Under the pieces are notes generated by a model. It ran no database searches. It saw nothing but the letters and a program-made list of their open reading frames with translations, and was not told the origin of the DNA. Shown in pieces: positions 1 through 8,092 of a stretch of 64,000 bases of DNA. Every line of letters begins with the position of its first letter. The stretch's first letter is position 1. Origin of the DNA: Stenotrophomonas indicatrix (GTDB lineage Bacteria; Pseudomonadota; Gammaproteobacteria; Xanthomonadales; Xanthomonadaceae); contig CP168152.1 in the NCBI GenBank assembly GCA_041545745.1, forward strand, positions 1,052,001-1,116,000. The letters run 5' to 3'. The translations under genes and the position numbers were made by a program.

Positions 1-255
1 CACCCGCCACTGGCTGCCGCCGGTGTGGGTGACTTGCATGGTTGCATCGCCCGCTTCCTTGCCCTTGTAGAACGCCTGGTAGGTCGCGCTGAACGGCTGC
101 AGCGGCGGCGGCTCCCAGGCCAGGGCAGGCAACACCGGCGGTGCCACCTCGGCAGGTGCCGGCGCAGCAGGCGCTGTTGCCTGGCCCCAGCCCGCACAGG
201 CGAGGACGGCAAGCGGCAGCAGCAGAGTTGTACGCAGCAGGGACGAGGTCTTCAT
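1..255 (-). CDS. DUF3108 domain-containing protein, N-terminal part (cut by window edge)
   Basis: Only the first 85 residues lie in the window; the gene runs off the left edge. It starts MKTSSLLRTT with a clear signal peptide (hydrophobic core at residues 7-20, Ala-rich cleavage region near 26), then a Pro/Ala linker and the start of a beta domain (FSATYQAFYKGKEAG) typical of DUF3108 periplasmic proteins. DUF3108 proteins often sit beside purN in Xanthomonadaceae, and this one lies 68 bases downstream of purN on the same strand. The biochemical role of the family is not known. The family call rests on a short stretch. Confidence 0.75.
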   Translation of the reverse strand, partial: MKTSSLLRTTLLLPLAVLACAGWGQATAPAAPAPAEVAPPVLPALAWEPPPLQPFSATYQAFYKGKEAGDATMQVTHTGGSQWRV

Positions 256-323
256 GGCCGACAGGAACCGCAGGAGGGGGGCAGGATGCCAGCCCCGCAG
301 TCAGCGGGGCGTGTGCACGGGCG

Positions 324-980
324 TTACCGGTTCAGGTTTCCGGCGGAATCTAGAGCCAAGGGGCTAAACAGGGGGTGACCATCGAGTGTCGGCTGGCCTT
401 CCCGTTCAGCCAGGCGGCCTGCACAGAGCAGCTCCAGGGTCGCGATCAGCAGGGGGTGCTCCACCGCAAGCACGCGTTCGGCCAGGGTCTGCGCGTCATC
501 GCCGGCAAGCACCGGAACCCGGGCCTGCGCCAGCACCGTGCCGGCATCCAGTTCCGGCACCACCAGGTGCACGCTGGCACCGTGCTCGACGTCACCGGCC
601 TCAAGCGCCCGTGCATGGGTGTGCAGGCCCTTGTGCAGCGGCAGCAGCGAGGGATGGATGTTGACCAGACGGCCATTGAACCGCTGCACGAAATCGGCAC
701 CAAGGATGCGCATGTAGCCAGCGCAGACGATCCAGTCCGGAGCGGCCGCTGCCAGCGCATCACCCAGTGCCAGCTCGTAGGCGGCGCGGTCGCTGAATTC
801 CTTCGGTGCATGTCCCCAGCGTCGATCCGTTGCCACCCGCTCCAGCGCGGTCGCATCGGGACGATCAGAGAACACACCGACAACCTCGGCCTGCAGCCGC
901 CCTGCAGCGATGGCATCAACAATGGCCTGCAGGTTGCTGCCGCGGCCGGATGCCAGCACAGCGATGCGGTAGATGTTCAT
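324..980 (-). CDS. purN: Phosphoribosylglycinamide formyltransferase PurN
   Basis: 218-residue GAR transformylase, which transfers the formyl group of 10-formyl-THF to GAR in step three of purine synthesis (cytoplasm). The start MNIYRIAVLASGRGSN is chosen because the nucleotide-binding first strand begins there; a longer upstream frame has no PurN-like sequence. Catalytic residues are visible: Asn107 and His109 in NIHPSLLP and Asp145 in ELDAGTV, matching the E. coli Asn106/His108/Asp144 triad. The start overlaps the stop of the upstream membrane-protein gene by 4 bases (ATGA), so it is probably the last translationally coupled gene of a purM-containing unit. Confidence 0.97.
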   Translation of the reverse strand: MNIYRIAVLASGRGSNLQAIVDAIAAGRLQAEVVGVFSDRPDATALERVATDRRWGHAPKEFSDRAAYELALGDALAAAAPDWIVCAGYMRILGADFVQRFNGRLVNIHPSLLPLHKGLHTHARALEAGDVEHGASVHLVVPELDAGTVLAQARVPVLAGDDAQTLAERVLAVEHPLLIATLELLCAGRLAEREGQPTLDGHPLFSPLALDSAGNLNR

Positions 981-1639
981 CGCCCCGGGCTCCGGCGCAC
1001 CAACGGCCACAGCAACAGGCTGCCCAGGGTCGCCAGCAGCATGTCCGCATGCGCGTCCCACATGTCGCCCTGCTGACCGTTGTAGGCCTCGGCTGCTTCC
1101 GGCGACAGGGCAAGGGCGATGCCCCATTCCAGCCACTCATACACCAGGCTGGAACACATCACCGCCATCAGTGCCAGGGTGAATGCCTGGCCGATGCGCA
1201 GCGCAGGCCAGGCATGTCGCGCCAGCTGCAGCAACGCCGGGGTGAAGCAGACGCCATAGAGGAAGTGGATCAGGCGATCGAAGTGGTTGCGCTGCCAGCC
1301 AAAGGCTGCGTCCGGCGACCATCCCAGCAGCGCCTGCAGCCAGGCGTCATACGGCACGTTGGAATACAGCCAGCGCGCGGCCACGCAGTGGATGGCGATG
1401 AAGCCGCAGATGGCAATGAACGCACCGTTGCCCAGCTGCAAGCGCCGGTCCACCCACCATAGGGCGAGCAGGCCGATCACGGTCAGCGAGCTGTGCAGCG
1501 TCTGCTCGAGCGGCCACAGCGGATGGATCCAGGTTGCGGCGAATATGCCCAGCACCGCGACCAGGGCGGCCTTCTTCGATGCCGACAGTGAGTGGGTGAC
1601 GCGGTTGCGGGCGAGCGTGGGGGCAGCGGGCATGGACAT
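977..1639 (-). CDS. DUF2238 (YjdF-like) inner membrane protein
   Basis: 220 residues with about six hydrophobic segments. The family pattern of DUF2238 membrane proteins is visible: the FDRLIHFLYGVCFTP and SSLVYEWLEWGIAL stretches and a DMWDAHADMLLATLGS segment near the C-terminus. No enzymatic activity is established for the family. It overlaps purN by 4 bases and follows two other small membrane-protein genes on the same strand. The start MSMPAAPTLARN gives a short cytoplasmic tail; the second Met (residue 3) is an equally possible start. Confidence 0.85.
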   Translation of the reverse strand: MSMPAAPTLARNRVTHSLSASKKAALVAVLGIFAATWIHPLWPLEQTLHSSLTVIGLLALWWVDRRLQLGNGAFIAICGFIAIHCVAARWLYSNVPYDAWLQALLGWSPDAAFGWQRNHFDRLIHFLYGVCFTPALLQLARHAWPALRIGQAFTLALMAVMCSSLVYEWLEWGIALALSPEAAEAYNGQQGDMWDAHADMLLATLGSLLLWPLVRRSPGR

Positions 1640-1682
1640 GTCGGAGCGATCAGCAGAAGGGACGGAACATGCGCCTGCCAGC

Positions 1683-2105
1683 TCAGACGCTGACGTGGTC
1701 GCCGCGGTCGAACAGTGCAGCGATCTCCGGCTTGCGCAGGAAATACACCGCGTAGGCAGTCAGCGCCATGCCCAGCGGGCCGGCAAGCACTGCTGCCCAG
1801 GCCGCGGCGCGACACCAGGGCAGGTTGCTGCGCTGGCCAAGCAGGCGCGCGGTGCGCAGCTGCAGGAAGCCCAGCCCGATGGCCAGCAGCGACACCGCGC
1901 CGTACACCGTCGCCAGCACCGCGCCGTCATCCATGCCGCGTTCGAAGGCGACAATGCCGACAAAACCGAGGAATACCAGCGCTGCCAGCCAATGGAAGCC
2001 TGCCAGTGCGTAGAACAGGATCTTCAGGTTGTGCAGGTGGCTGGTGGTCTGCAGATCGGCCAGGGTCTGCCTGGGCAGCGGCGGTGGGTTCAGTCCATCG
2101 TTCAT
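1683..2105 (-). CDS. Hypothetical membrane protein (purM-purN interval)
   Basis: 140 residues, start MNDGLNPPPL chosen because it gives a 4-base ATGA overlap with the upstream gene. It has four predicted membrane segments (about residues 28-48, 58-78, 95-115 and near 125) after a Pro-rich N-terminus. I recognise no conserved domain. Its Pro-rich start followed by a QLRQLAIGHY or TTSHLHNLKILFYALAG type helix resembles the neighbouring protein at 2102-2599, so the two may be diverged paralogues; this is inference from layout and composition. Confidence 0.7.
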   Translation of the reverse strand: MNDGLNPPPLPRQTLADLQTTSHLHNLKILFYALAGFHWLAALVFLGFVGIVAFERGMDDGAVLATVYGAVSLLAIGLGFLQLRTARLLGQRSNLPWCRAAAWAAVLAGPLGMALTAYAVYFLRKPEIAALFDRGDHVSV

Positions 2106-2599
2106 GCCACACCCGCCTGGCCAGCGAAGGCGGCTTTCACCTGCGGGCGCAGCAGCACGACCAGGGTGAACACGCCGAGGATGGTGCCGATGGGGGTGAA
2201 CAGGCACGACAGCCCCGCCACGATCATGCACAACAGGTAGCGGCGCTGCTGCGACAGGCAGCGGCCGGCATAGGCGACGAAGCCGGCCAGGGTCAGCCCG
2301 CCAAGCACGATGCAGATGCCCATCACGGTGAACAGCCAGCCGACGAACTGCTGCTCTTCCGGCGATGACGGTTCGCCGCCGGGCTTCATCGGCAGCGAGC
2401 CGGACAGCATGGCGATGCCCAGCACGATGTGCAGGATGAAGATCAGCGAGAACACCGCCATCAGGCCAGCGACCACGTAGTGGCCGATCGCCAATTGGCG
2501 CAGCTGGGTGGCGTCCTGAGGGCCGAACACCGGCACGGCCGCGTTCGGCGGCAGCACCGGCGGAGCCGGTGGCGGCGACAAGGGAGGGGATGCGTCCAT
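2102..2599 (-). CDS. Hypothetical membrane protein (purM-purN interval)
   Basis: 165 residues beginning MDASPPLSPPPAPP, a Pro-rich cytoplasmic tail, then four hydrophobic segments. It lies 22 bases downstream of purM and overlaps the next gene by 4 bases, so it is probably cotranscribed with purM. No recognised motif. The helix arrangement is like that of the next gene (short amphipathic stretch, two helices, loop, two helices), which suggests an old tandem duplication. A role in purine metabolism should not be assumed from the position. Confidence 0.7.
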   Translation of the reverse strand: MDASPPLSPPPAPPVLPPNAAVPVFGPQDATQLRQLAIGHYVVAGLMAVFSLIFILHIVLGIAMLSGSLPMKPGGEPSSPEEQQFVGWLFTVMGICIVLGGLTLAGFVAYAGRCLSQQRRYLLCMIVAGLSCLFTPIGTILGVFTLVVLLRPQVKAAFAGQAGVA

Positions 2600-2621
2600 G
2601 CGGGTTCCTTTGTCCAGTGGA

Positions 2622-3680
2622 TCAGGCGATGTGGACGCGCTCGCCGCCCTGGGCGGTGACCACCTGGCCGATCGTCCAGTGCTCCAGGGCCTGCGCCTTG
2701 ACCGCAGCGGACACGGCCTCCAGCTGGTCCGGGGCCACGATCAGCACGAAGCCGATGCCGCAGTTGAAGGTGCGCCACATCTCGCTGTCGGCCACTGCGC
2801 CTTCCTTCTGCAGCCACTGGAACACCGGCGGCAGGGTCCACGACGAGGCCTGGATGTCCAGGCCGAGGCCTTCGGGCACCACGCGGATGATGTTCTCGGT
2901 CAGGCCGCCACCAGTAATGTGGGCCATACCGTGGATGGCATCGCCATGCGACTTCAGCAGCGACAGGATCGGCTTGACGTACAGGCGGGTGGGGGCCATC
3001 AGCGCATCGACCAGCTTGACCCCGCCTTCCAGCTCCAGTTCGGCCGGGCGGCCGGCGCGGTCGTAGATGCGACGGACCAGCGAATAGCCGTTGGAGTGCG
3101 GGCCGGACGAGGCGATGCCGATCAGCACGTCGCCGGCGGCGACATGAGCACCGTCCTTCAGCTCGCTCTTTTCGACTGCAGCAACGGTGAAGCCGGCCAG
3201 GTCGTACTCGCCCGGCGCGTACATGTCGGGCATCTCGGCGGTTTCGCCGCCAATCAGGGCGCAGCCGGCCTCGGTGCAGCCATTGGCGATGCCGCCCACG
3301 ACTGCCGCGGCGGTGTCGATGTCCAGCTTGCCGGTGGCGAAGTAGTCCAGGAAGAACAGCGGCTCGGCGCCCTGCACCAGTACGTCGTTCACGCACATGG
3401 CGACCAGGTCGATGCCGATCGTATCGTGGCGGTTCAGCTGGTGGGCCAGCTTCAGCTTGGTGCCGACGCCGTCGGTGCCGGACACCAGGACCGGCTCGCG
3501 GTACTTGTTGGACAGGTCGAACAGGGCGCCGAAGCCGCCCAGGCCGCCCATCACCTCCGGACGGAAGCTGCGCTTGACCAGGGGCTTGATCCGCTCGACC
3601 AGCTCGTTGCCGGCGTCGATGTCGACACCCGCGTCACGGTAGGTGAGGGGGGAAGGGGCGGAAGACGGGCTGTTGGTCAC
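2622..3680 (-). CDS. purM: Phosphoribosylformylglycinamidine cyclo-ligase (AIR synthetase)
   Basis: 352 residues. It catalyses the ATP-dependent closure of FGAM to AIR, step five of purine synthesis. Family signatures are visible: [17 protein letters not shown] near the N-terminus, [13 protein letters not shown] (nucleotide site), [11 protein letters not shown], and [13 protein letters not shown]. The GTG at 3680 is taken as start because the conserved region begins 13 codons later and no in-frame ATG precedes it. The gene heads a leftward cluster ending in purN and is divergent from the DUF2066 operon, with a 99-base shared promoter region. Confidence 0.97.
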   Translation of the reverse strand: MTNSPSSAPSPLTYRDAGVDIDAGNELVERIKPLVKRSFRPEVMGGLGGFGALFDLSNKYREPVLVSGTDGVGTKLKLAHQLNRHDTIGIDLVAMCVNDVLVQGAEPLFFLDYFATGKLDIDTAAAVVGGIANGCTEAGCALIGGETAEMPDMYAPGEYDLAGFTVAAVEKSELKDGAHVAAGDVLIGIASSGPHSNGYSLVRRIYDRAGRPAELELEGGVKLVDALMAPTRLYVKPILSLLKSHGDAIHGMAHITGGGLTENIIRVVPEGLGLDIQASSWTLPPVFQWLQKEGAVADSEMWRTFNCGIGFVLIVAPDQLEAVSAAVKAQALEHWTIGQVVTAQGGERVHIA

Positions 3681-3779
3681 GGGCGTCGGCGCTGGCAGGG
3701 GTTGAATCGCCGATTTTAACAGGCCGCATTGGCGCAAAGGCCGTATTCGGGCAACAATTCCCCCGGATACGTCGAGCCA

Positions 3780-4925
3780 ATGGATGTCCTGATGCGCCGC
3801 AGCCCGTTTTTGACCCTGCTCCTTGCGCTGTGCTTGCCGGTGGCCACGATGGCCCAGAGCGGCATGCGAACCGAAGGGGATGTTGCCACTGCCAGTGGTG
3901 CGTACGAGGCCGAAGTGCCCGTCAACAGCCAAGCCGAGGCTGACCGCAACGGCGCACTTGCCCGCGCGTTGAGCGTGGTACTGGGTAAATTGTCCGGTGA
4001 TCGCAGCGTCATGTCCCGCCCCGGCGTGGTCCAGGCGTTGCGTAATGCCAAGGACTACGTGGCCAGCTACGACTACAAGCAGGACCAGAGCGTGGGCGCC
4101 AGCGGTGCGCCGAGCTTCCGTACCCTGTTGGTCGCCCGCTTCCGCGAGGATGACGTGGACGGTCTGGTGTCGGCCCTGGGCCTGCCGCTGTGGCCGCAGC
4201 CACGACCGAAGCCGGTGCTGTGGCTTGCCGTCGATGATGGCAGCGGTCCGCGTCTGGTCAGCGTGCAGCAGGCCAACGCCGCGCGGCCGCTGCTGAGCCG
4301 GGCCATCGAGCGCGGCTACAAGCTCGGCCTGCCCAGTGGTGGCGCCGCCGAGCAGGCTCTGGCCGGTGCCATCTGGCGCCAGGACAGCGCCGCTGTCGCC
4401 CGGGCCTCGTCTCGCTATTCGCCGCCGATGCAGCTGATCGGCAAGCTCTACCGCGCCAATGGCGGCTGGCAGGCGGACTGGGTGTTCGTCGACAACGGTC
4501 GTGAACTGAACAAGTGGACCAGCAAGGACGCCAACGCGATGCGCGCGATGGCCGCCGGTGCCGATGGCGCTGCCGACGCGCTGGTCAAGCGTTACGCCAA
4601 GGCCGGTGCGGCCACCGGCCAGGCGGGCACCTACCGCGTGGTGGTGACTGGCATCAATAGCGCGGATGAATACCTGCGCCTGGCTGCCGGCCTGCGTGAA
4701 GTGGCGGTGGTGCGCAACGTCACCCCGCTGCGCGCGACTGCCGATCATCTGGAACTGAATCTGGAAATGACCACCGGCCTGGCCGGTTTCAACCGCATGC
4801 TCGGCGACAACGGCGTGCTGGTGCCGTCGGCGACACTGCCGGCCCTGCCGACGCCGATCGACGATACGACCGGTGCACCGGCACCGGTACCGGCGCCGGT
4901 CAGCAACGAGTACCGCCTGCGATGA
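3780..4925 (+). CDS. DUF2066 domain-containing exported protein
   Basis: 381 residues. A signal peptide ([23 protein letters not shown]) is preceded by four residues if the ATG at 3780 is used; the ATG at 3792 is a good alternative. The mature part shows the DUF2066 pattern: [25 protein letters not shown] and YDYKQDQ early, then [23 protein letters not shown]. The function of the family is unknown. It overlaps the AI-2E transporter gene by 4 bases and lies upstream of hda, a gene order conserved in many gammaproteobacteria, so an operon is likely. Confidence 0.85.
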   Translation: MDVLMRRSPFLTLLLALCLPVATMAQSGMRTEGDVATASGAYEAEVPVNSQAEADRNGALARALSVVLGKLSGDRSVMSRPGVVQALRNAKDYVASYDYKQDQSVGASGAPSFRTLLVARFREDDVDGLVSALGLPLWPQPRPKPVLWLAVDDGSGPRLVSVQQANAARPLLSRAIERGYKLGLPSGGAAEQALAGAIWRQDSAAVARASSRYSPPMQLIGKLYRANGGWQADWVFVDNGRELNKWTSKDANAMRAMAAGADGAADALVKRYAKAGAATGQAGTYRVVVTGINSADEYLRLAAGLREVAVVRNVTPLRATADHLELNLEMTTGLAGFNRMLGDNGVLVPSATLPALPTPIDDTTGAPAPVPAPVSNEYRLR

Positions 4926-6094
4926 TCCTGTCCCCGGAAGCGGAAATCGCGCAGTTCCTGCGTAGGCTGAAGTACATCCTGCTGGCCGGTCTGATCGGCT
5001 GGATCGTCTGGCTGCTGGCACCGATCCTGACCCCGTTCGTGCTGGCGCTGGCGCTGGCCTGGCTGGGCGATCCGCTGGTGGACCGCATCGAGGCCACCGG
5101 CCGCTCGCGCATGACCGGTGTGGTGCTGGTGTTCGTGGCGATGGTGCTGGTCATCACCGCATTGCTGCTGGTGCTGGTGCCGATGATCGAGCGCCAGATC
5201 ACCACCCTGATCGCAGCGGCACCGCAGGCGCAGGCCTGGCTGATGCAGAAGGGCATTCCCTGGTTCGAGCAGAAGACCGGGTTGGAAGTGATGCAGTGGC
5301 TGGATCCGGACCGTGTTATCGAATGGGTGCGCAGCCATTGGCAGCAGGCCGGCGGATTCGCCACGACCTTCATGGGCTACGTATCGCGCTCGGGCTTCAC
5401 GGTGGTCACCTGGGTGGTCAACCTGTTGCTGCTGCCGATCCTGGCGTTCTACTTCCTGCGTGATTGGGACAAGCTGGTCGAGCGCGTGGCATCGGTGATC
5501 CCGCGCAACCAGATCGGCACGATCACCACGCTGGCACGTGAATCCAATGAAGTGCTCGGTGCGTTCATCCGCGGGCAGTTCCTGGTGATGCTGGCGCTGG
5601 GCGTGATCTATGCCGGTGGCCTGTCGCTGGTCGGGCTCAAGCTGGGCCTGCTGATCGGCCTGATCGCCGGCCTGATCAGTTTCATCCCCTACCTGGGGGC
5701 GACCACCGGCATCGTGATGGCAATCGTGGCCGCGCTGGTGCAGGCGCAGGGGTTCGACCTGAAGCTGCTGATCCTGGTGGGCGTGGTGTTCACCGTCGGC
5801 CAGCTGCTGGAGAGCTACGTGCTGACTCCGCGTATCGTCGGCGACAAGATCGGCCTGCACCCGGTGGCGGTGATCTTCGCGGTGATGGCCGGTGGCCAGC
5901 TGTTCGGCTTCCTGGGCATGCTGCTGGCGCTGCCGGTGGCGGCGGTGACCAACGTCCTGTTGCGCTATGCGCACCAGCGCTACCGGCAGAGTGAGCTGTA
6001 TGCCGGCGAGAAGCCCGCGATCGTGCTTGATGGGGTGATCGACCAGCCCCATATCATCGTGCCTGGCAACGACAAGGGTCCGGAACTGAAGTGA
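4922..6094 (+). CDS. AI-2E family (PerM/YdiK-like) membrane transporter
   Basis: 390 residues with about eight membrane segments: a pair near residues 18-55, one near 60-80, a long periplasmic stretch, then a dense helical bundle from residue 155 on. The family signatures [15 protein letters not shown] and the downstream [24 protein letters not shown] stretch are present. The family includes TqsA (AI-2 exporter) and PerM permeases; the substrate cannot be read from the sequence. Start and stop overlap both neighbours by 4 bases, so it is tightly coupled to DUF2066 and hda. Confidence 0.93.
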   Translation: MILSPEAEIAQFLRRLKYILLAGLIGWIVWLLAPILTPFVLALALAWLGDPLVDRIEATGRSRMTGVVLVFVAMVLVITALLLVLVPMIERQITTLIAAAPQAQAWLMQKGIPWFEQKTGLEVMQWLDPDRVIEWVRSHWQQAGGFATTFMGYVSRSGFTVVTWVVNLLLLPILAFYFLRDWDKLVERVASVIPRNQIGTITTLARESNEVLGAFIRGQFLVMLALGVIYAGGLSLVGLKLGLLIGLIAGLISFIPYLGATTGIVMAIVAALVQAQGFDLKLLILVGVVFTVGQLLESYVLTPRIVGDKIGLHPVAVIFAVMAGGQLFGFLGMLLALPVAAVTNVLLRYAHQRYRQSELYAGEKPAIVLDGVIDQPHIIVPGNDKGPELK

Positions 6095-6801
6095 TTGGTG
6101 TGCCGCAACTTCCGCTGGCCCTGCATTACCCGCGGGACCAGCGTCTGGAGAGCTTCATCGGTGCGCCGGACGGCGCGCTGGCGCAGCTGCGTGCCATCGC
6201 GGTAGGGGCCAGCCACGATTGGATCTACCTGGAAGGCGCGGCCGGCACCGGCAAGACCCATCAGGCGCTGGCGATGTGTTCCAGCGCCGAGCAGGCCGGG
6301 CGCCTGCCGACCTACGTGCCCCTGCCCAGTGTGGTTGGCCGGGTGCGGGTGGCGCTGGAAGGACTGGAGCTGCGCGAGCTAGTGGCGCTGGATGGGTTGG
6401 ATGCGGTAGCGGGCAACCGCGAGGACGAGATCGCGCTGTTCGATTTCCACAACCGGGCGCGTGCTGCCGACGTGACGGTGCTGTACACCGCGCAGAAGTC
6501 GCCCGGTGAACTGGGCCTGGTGTTGCCGGACCTGCGTTCGCGCCTGGGCCAATGCGTGCGTGTGCTGCTGCAGCCGCTGGACGAGGAAGGGCGCGCGGCG
6601 GTGCTGCGCGAGCGCGCGCTGCGCCGTGGGCTGGCGATTGACGAGGCCGCCATCGAGTGGCTGCTGTCGCACACCGGGCGCGAGCTGGGTGGGCTGATCA
6701 CGCTGCTGGACTGGCTGGATCGCGAATCGCTGGCGGCGAAGCGGCGGATCACCGTGCCGTTCCTGCGCCAGGTACTGGAAGAAGGCCGTCCTCGTTACTG
6801 A
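6091..6801 (+). CDS. hda: DnaA regulatory inactivator Hda
   Basis: 236-residue AAA+ protein homologous to DnaA domain III. With the DNA-bound sliding clamp it stimulates hydrolysis of DnaA-ATP and prevents over-initiation. The N-terminal clamp-binding motif QLPLAL (residues 6-11) is present. Walker A is GAAGTGKT at residues 49-56 (Lys55). A Walker B-like LVALDGLDAV follows near residue 100. The GTG start overlaps the preceding stop (AAGTGATTGG) by 4 bases. Initiation on GTG may keep Hda scarce, though that is inference. Confidence 0.95.
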   Translation: MIGVPQLPLALHYPRDQRLESFIGAPDGALAQLRAIAVGASHDWIYLEGAAGTGKTHQALAMCSSAEQAGRLPTYVPLPSVVGRVRVALEGLELRELVALDGLDAVAGNREDEIALFDFHNRARAADVTVLYTAQKSPGELGLVLPDLRSRLGQCVRVLLQPLDEEGRAAVLRERALRRGLAIDEAAIEWLLSHTGRELGGLITLLDWLDRESLAAKRRITVPFLRQVLEEGRPRY

Positions 6802-6897
6802 GGGGTGTTGAGTTTTAGGCAGGGCTGCGCCCTGCACCCTGAAGCCGAAGCAACGTCAACGTCAACGTCAACAGCAAAAGCTCGCTATCCGTGGGAT

Positions 6898-6999
6898 GGC
6901 GGGGTGGCTCAGGTCGCGGGGGACGGCGCAAGTACGTCCATGTAGCCTCGGTCGCGCCATCCATGGCGCTCACGCCCCCGCAACCTGAGCCACCCCGCC
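6898..6999. repeat. Large palindromic element A (102 bases)
   Basis: The arms GGCGGGGTGGCTCAGG and CCTGAGCCACCCCGCC are perfectly inverted. The inside contains a core with GCAAGTACGTCCATGTA, CTCGGTCGC, CATCCATG and GCTCACGCCCC blocks. The same core occurs in inverse orientation in element B at 7224-7329, so this is a mobile or structural repeat rather than chance. The RNA form would fold into a long hairpin. I do not have a family name for it. Confidence 0.8.
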
Positions 7000-7023
7000 T
7001 TCGACAGTTGGCCGCGGCTGTGG

Positions 7024-7070
7024 GTAGGTGTCGACCTTGGTCGACACGTAGATCCACGCCATGCGTGGAT
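7024..7070 (+). repeat. Two adjacent GTAG-headed SMAG-type palindromes
   Basis: GTAGGTGTCGACC with its inverted arm GGTCGACAC (7024-7047) directly abuts GTAGATCCACGCC-ATGCGTGGAT (7048-7070). Both begin with the GTAG tetranucleotide that defines SMAG REP elements of S. maltophilia, but they have different stems, showing that two repeat subfamilies coexist here. Confidence 0.85.
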
Positions 7071-7122
7071 GAGACTTTCCGGGGAAGAATTGCCTTGGAT
7101 CTGACGTGCTCCGCTTGTGGTG

Positions 7123-7145
7123 GGTGACGACCGTTGGTCGTCACC
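7123..7145. repeat. REP-like palindrome GGTGACGACC-GTT-GGTCGTCACC
   Basis: A perfect 10-base inverted repeat with a 3-base loop. The stem is of the GACCGTTGGTC class seen again at 47937-47996, and it is one of the SMAG-like stem families in this window. Confidence 0.7.
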
Positions 7146-7193
7146 AGAGCAAGCGCAGCGAAGCGAGCCGCTTCTGCTTTTCTCTCTTTCTTC

Positions 7194-7364
7194 CGTGGTT
7201 GGACGCACACGGAAACTGTCAGAGGCCGGGCGGGGTGGGTTGCGCAGGGGCGTGAGCCGCATGGATGCGGCGACCGAGCTTACATGGACGTACTTGCAGC
7301 GCCCCCTGCGCAGCCCATCCCGCCCGGCCAAGCAAGGCTTCTGCTCTGAAGACGTCCAACCACG
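7194..7364. repeat. Large palindromic element B with 12-base outer arms
   Basis: Outer arms CGTGGTTGGACG (7194-7205) and CGTCCAACCACG (7353-7364) are perfectly inverted. They enclose a 106-base palindrome (7224-7329, arms GGCCGGGCGGGG and the complementary GCCCGGCC end). Its reverse complement shares the GCAAGTACGTCCATGTA core with element A. It lies 7 bases beyond the end of murU on the murU-distal side and could act as a transcription end for that gene. Confidence 0.75.
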
Positions 7365-7370
7365 AGGGGC

Positions 7371-8081
7371 TCAGCCGTTCGCGGCCAACTCAACGTCCAG
7401 CGCGCGCAGGCGATCAACGGTCCCGACATCGGTCCAGCGACCGCGATGATGCTGACCGCTGATCCGCCCCTGTGCCATGAAATGCTTCTGCAACGGCACC
7501 ACCGAGAACTTCGGTGGCACACGCTCGCTGCCCGCTGCCTCGCCGATCACCGCGCGCCAATCGGCCACGATCGACGGTCGATAGATGCCGATGCCCGCAT
7601 AGGTCAGGCACGGACCTTCGCGGTCGTGGTGCAGCACGCCGTGCGCGTCCATCCGGTAGTCACCGGCGGGGTGCTGCGCGGGGTTGTCGACCAGCACAAG
7701 ATGCGCTTCGCCGGCCGGTTCACGCGGCAGCGTGGCGAAATCGAAATCGGTCCAGATATCGCCGTTCACCACCAGGAACGGATCGTCCCCCAGCGCCGGC
7801 AGTGCATTGAGGATGCCGCCACCGGTTTCCAGCGGGGTATCGCCTTCGTGCATGAAATGCAGCTGCAGGCCCCATTGGCGGCCATCGCCCAATGTGGCCG
7901 GAAACTGCTCGGCGAGCCATGCGGTGTTGATCACCACGTCGCGGATGCCGAACGCAGCCAACCGTTCCAGGTGCCACACGATCAATGGTTTGCCGGCCAC
8001 TGCCAGCAGCGGCTTGGGCGTGTGCAGGGTCAGTGGACGCATGCGCTCGCCCAGGCCGGCGGCGAAAATCAGAGCCTTCAT
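7371..8081 (-). CDS. murU: N-acetylmuramate alpha-1-phosphate uridylyltransferase MurU
   Basis: 236-residue nucleotidyltransferase. It converts MurNAc-1-phosphate plus UTP to UDP-MurNAc, bypassing de novo MurA/MurB and thus giving intrinsic fosfomycin tolerance in pseudomonads and relatives. The sugar-nucleotidyltransferase signature AAGLGERMRPLT (residues 7-18), the Lys of TPKPLLAVAGKP, the ETGGGI loop and VNGDIWTDFD (metal Asp) are all visible. It follows amgK by 11 bases on the same strand, the usual recycling pair, so the specific MurU call is well supported over a generic glucose-1-phosphate enzyme. Confidence 0.93.
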   Translation of the reverse strand: MKALIFAAGLGERMRPLTLHTPKPLLAVAGKPLIVWHLERLAAFGIRDVVINTAWLAEQFPATLGDGRQWGLQLHFMHEGDTPLETGGGILNALPALGDDPFLVVNGDIWTDFDFATLPREPAGEAHLVLVDNPAQHPAGDYRMDAHGVLHHDREGPCLTYAGIGIYRPSIVADWRAVIGEAAGSERVPPKFSVVPLQKHFMAQGRISGQHHRGRWTDVGTVDRLRALDVELAANG

Positions 8082-8092
8082 CGATGCGGCCT

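Larger units (their letters stand above)
6802..7370. other. Gene-free repeat nest between hda and murU
   Basis: No credible gene. The stretch holds three tandem GTCAAC hexamers (6855-6872), a 102-base palindromic element (6898-6999), two abutting GTAG repeats (7024-7070), another GTG(A)CGACC palindrome (7123-7145) and a second large palindromic element (7194-7364). hda and murU converge on this interval, so it probably hosts transcription ends for both; no simple stem plus T-run terminator is visible, and the big palindromes may serve instead. Confidence 0.8.

Noticed and set aside
6855..6872. Three GTCAAC hexamers as a variable-number tandem repeat or DnaA-related site
   Set aside because: Too few units, and no link to DnaA box sequence; noted only as part of the repeat nest.
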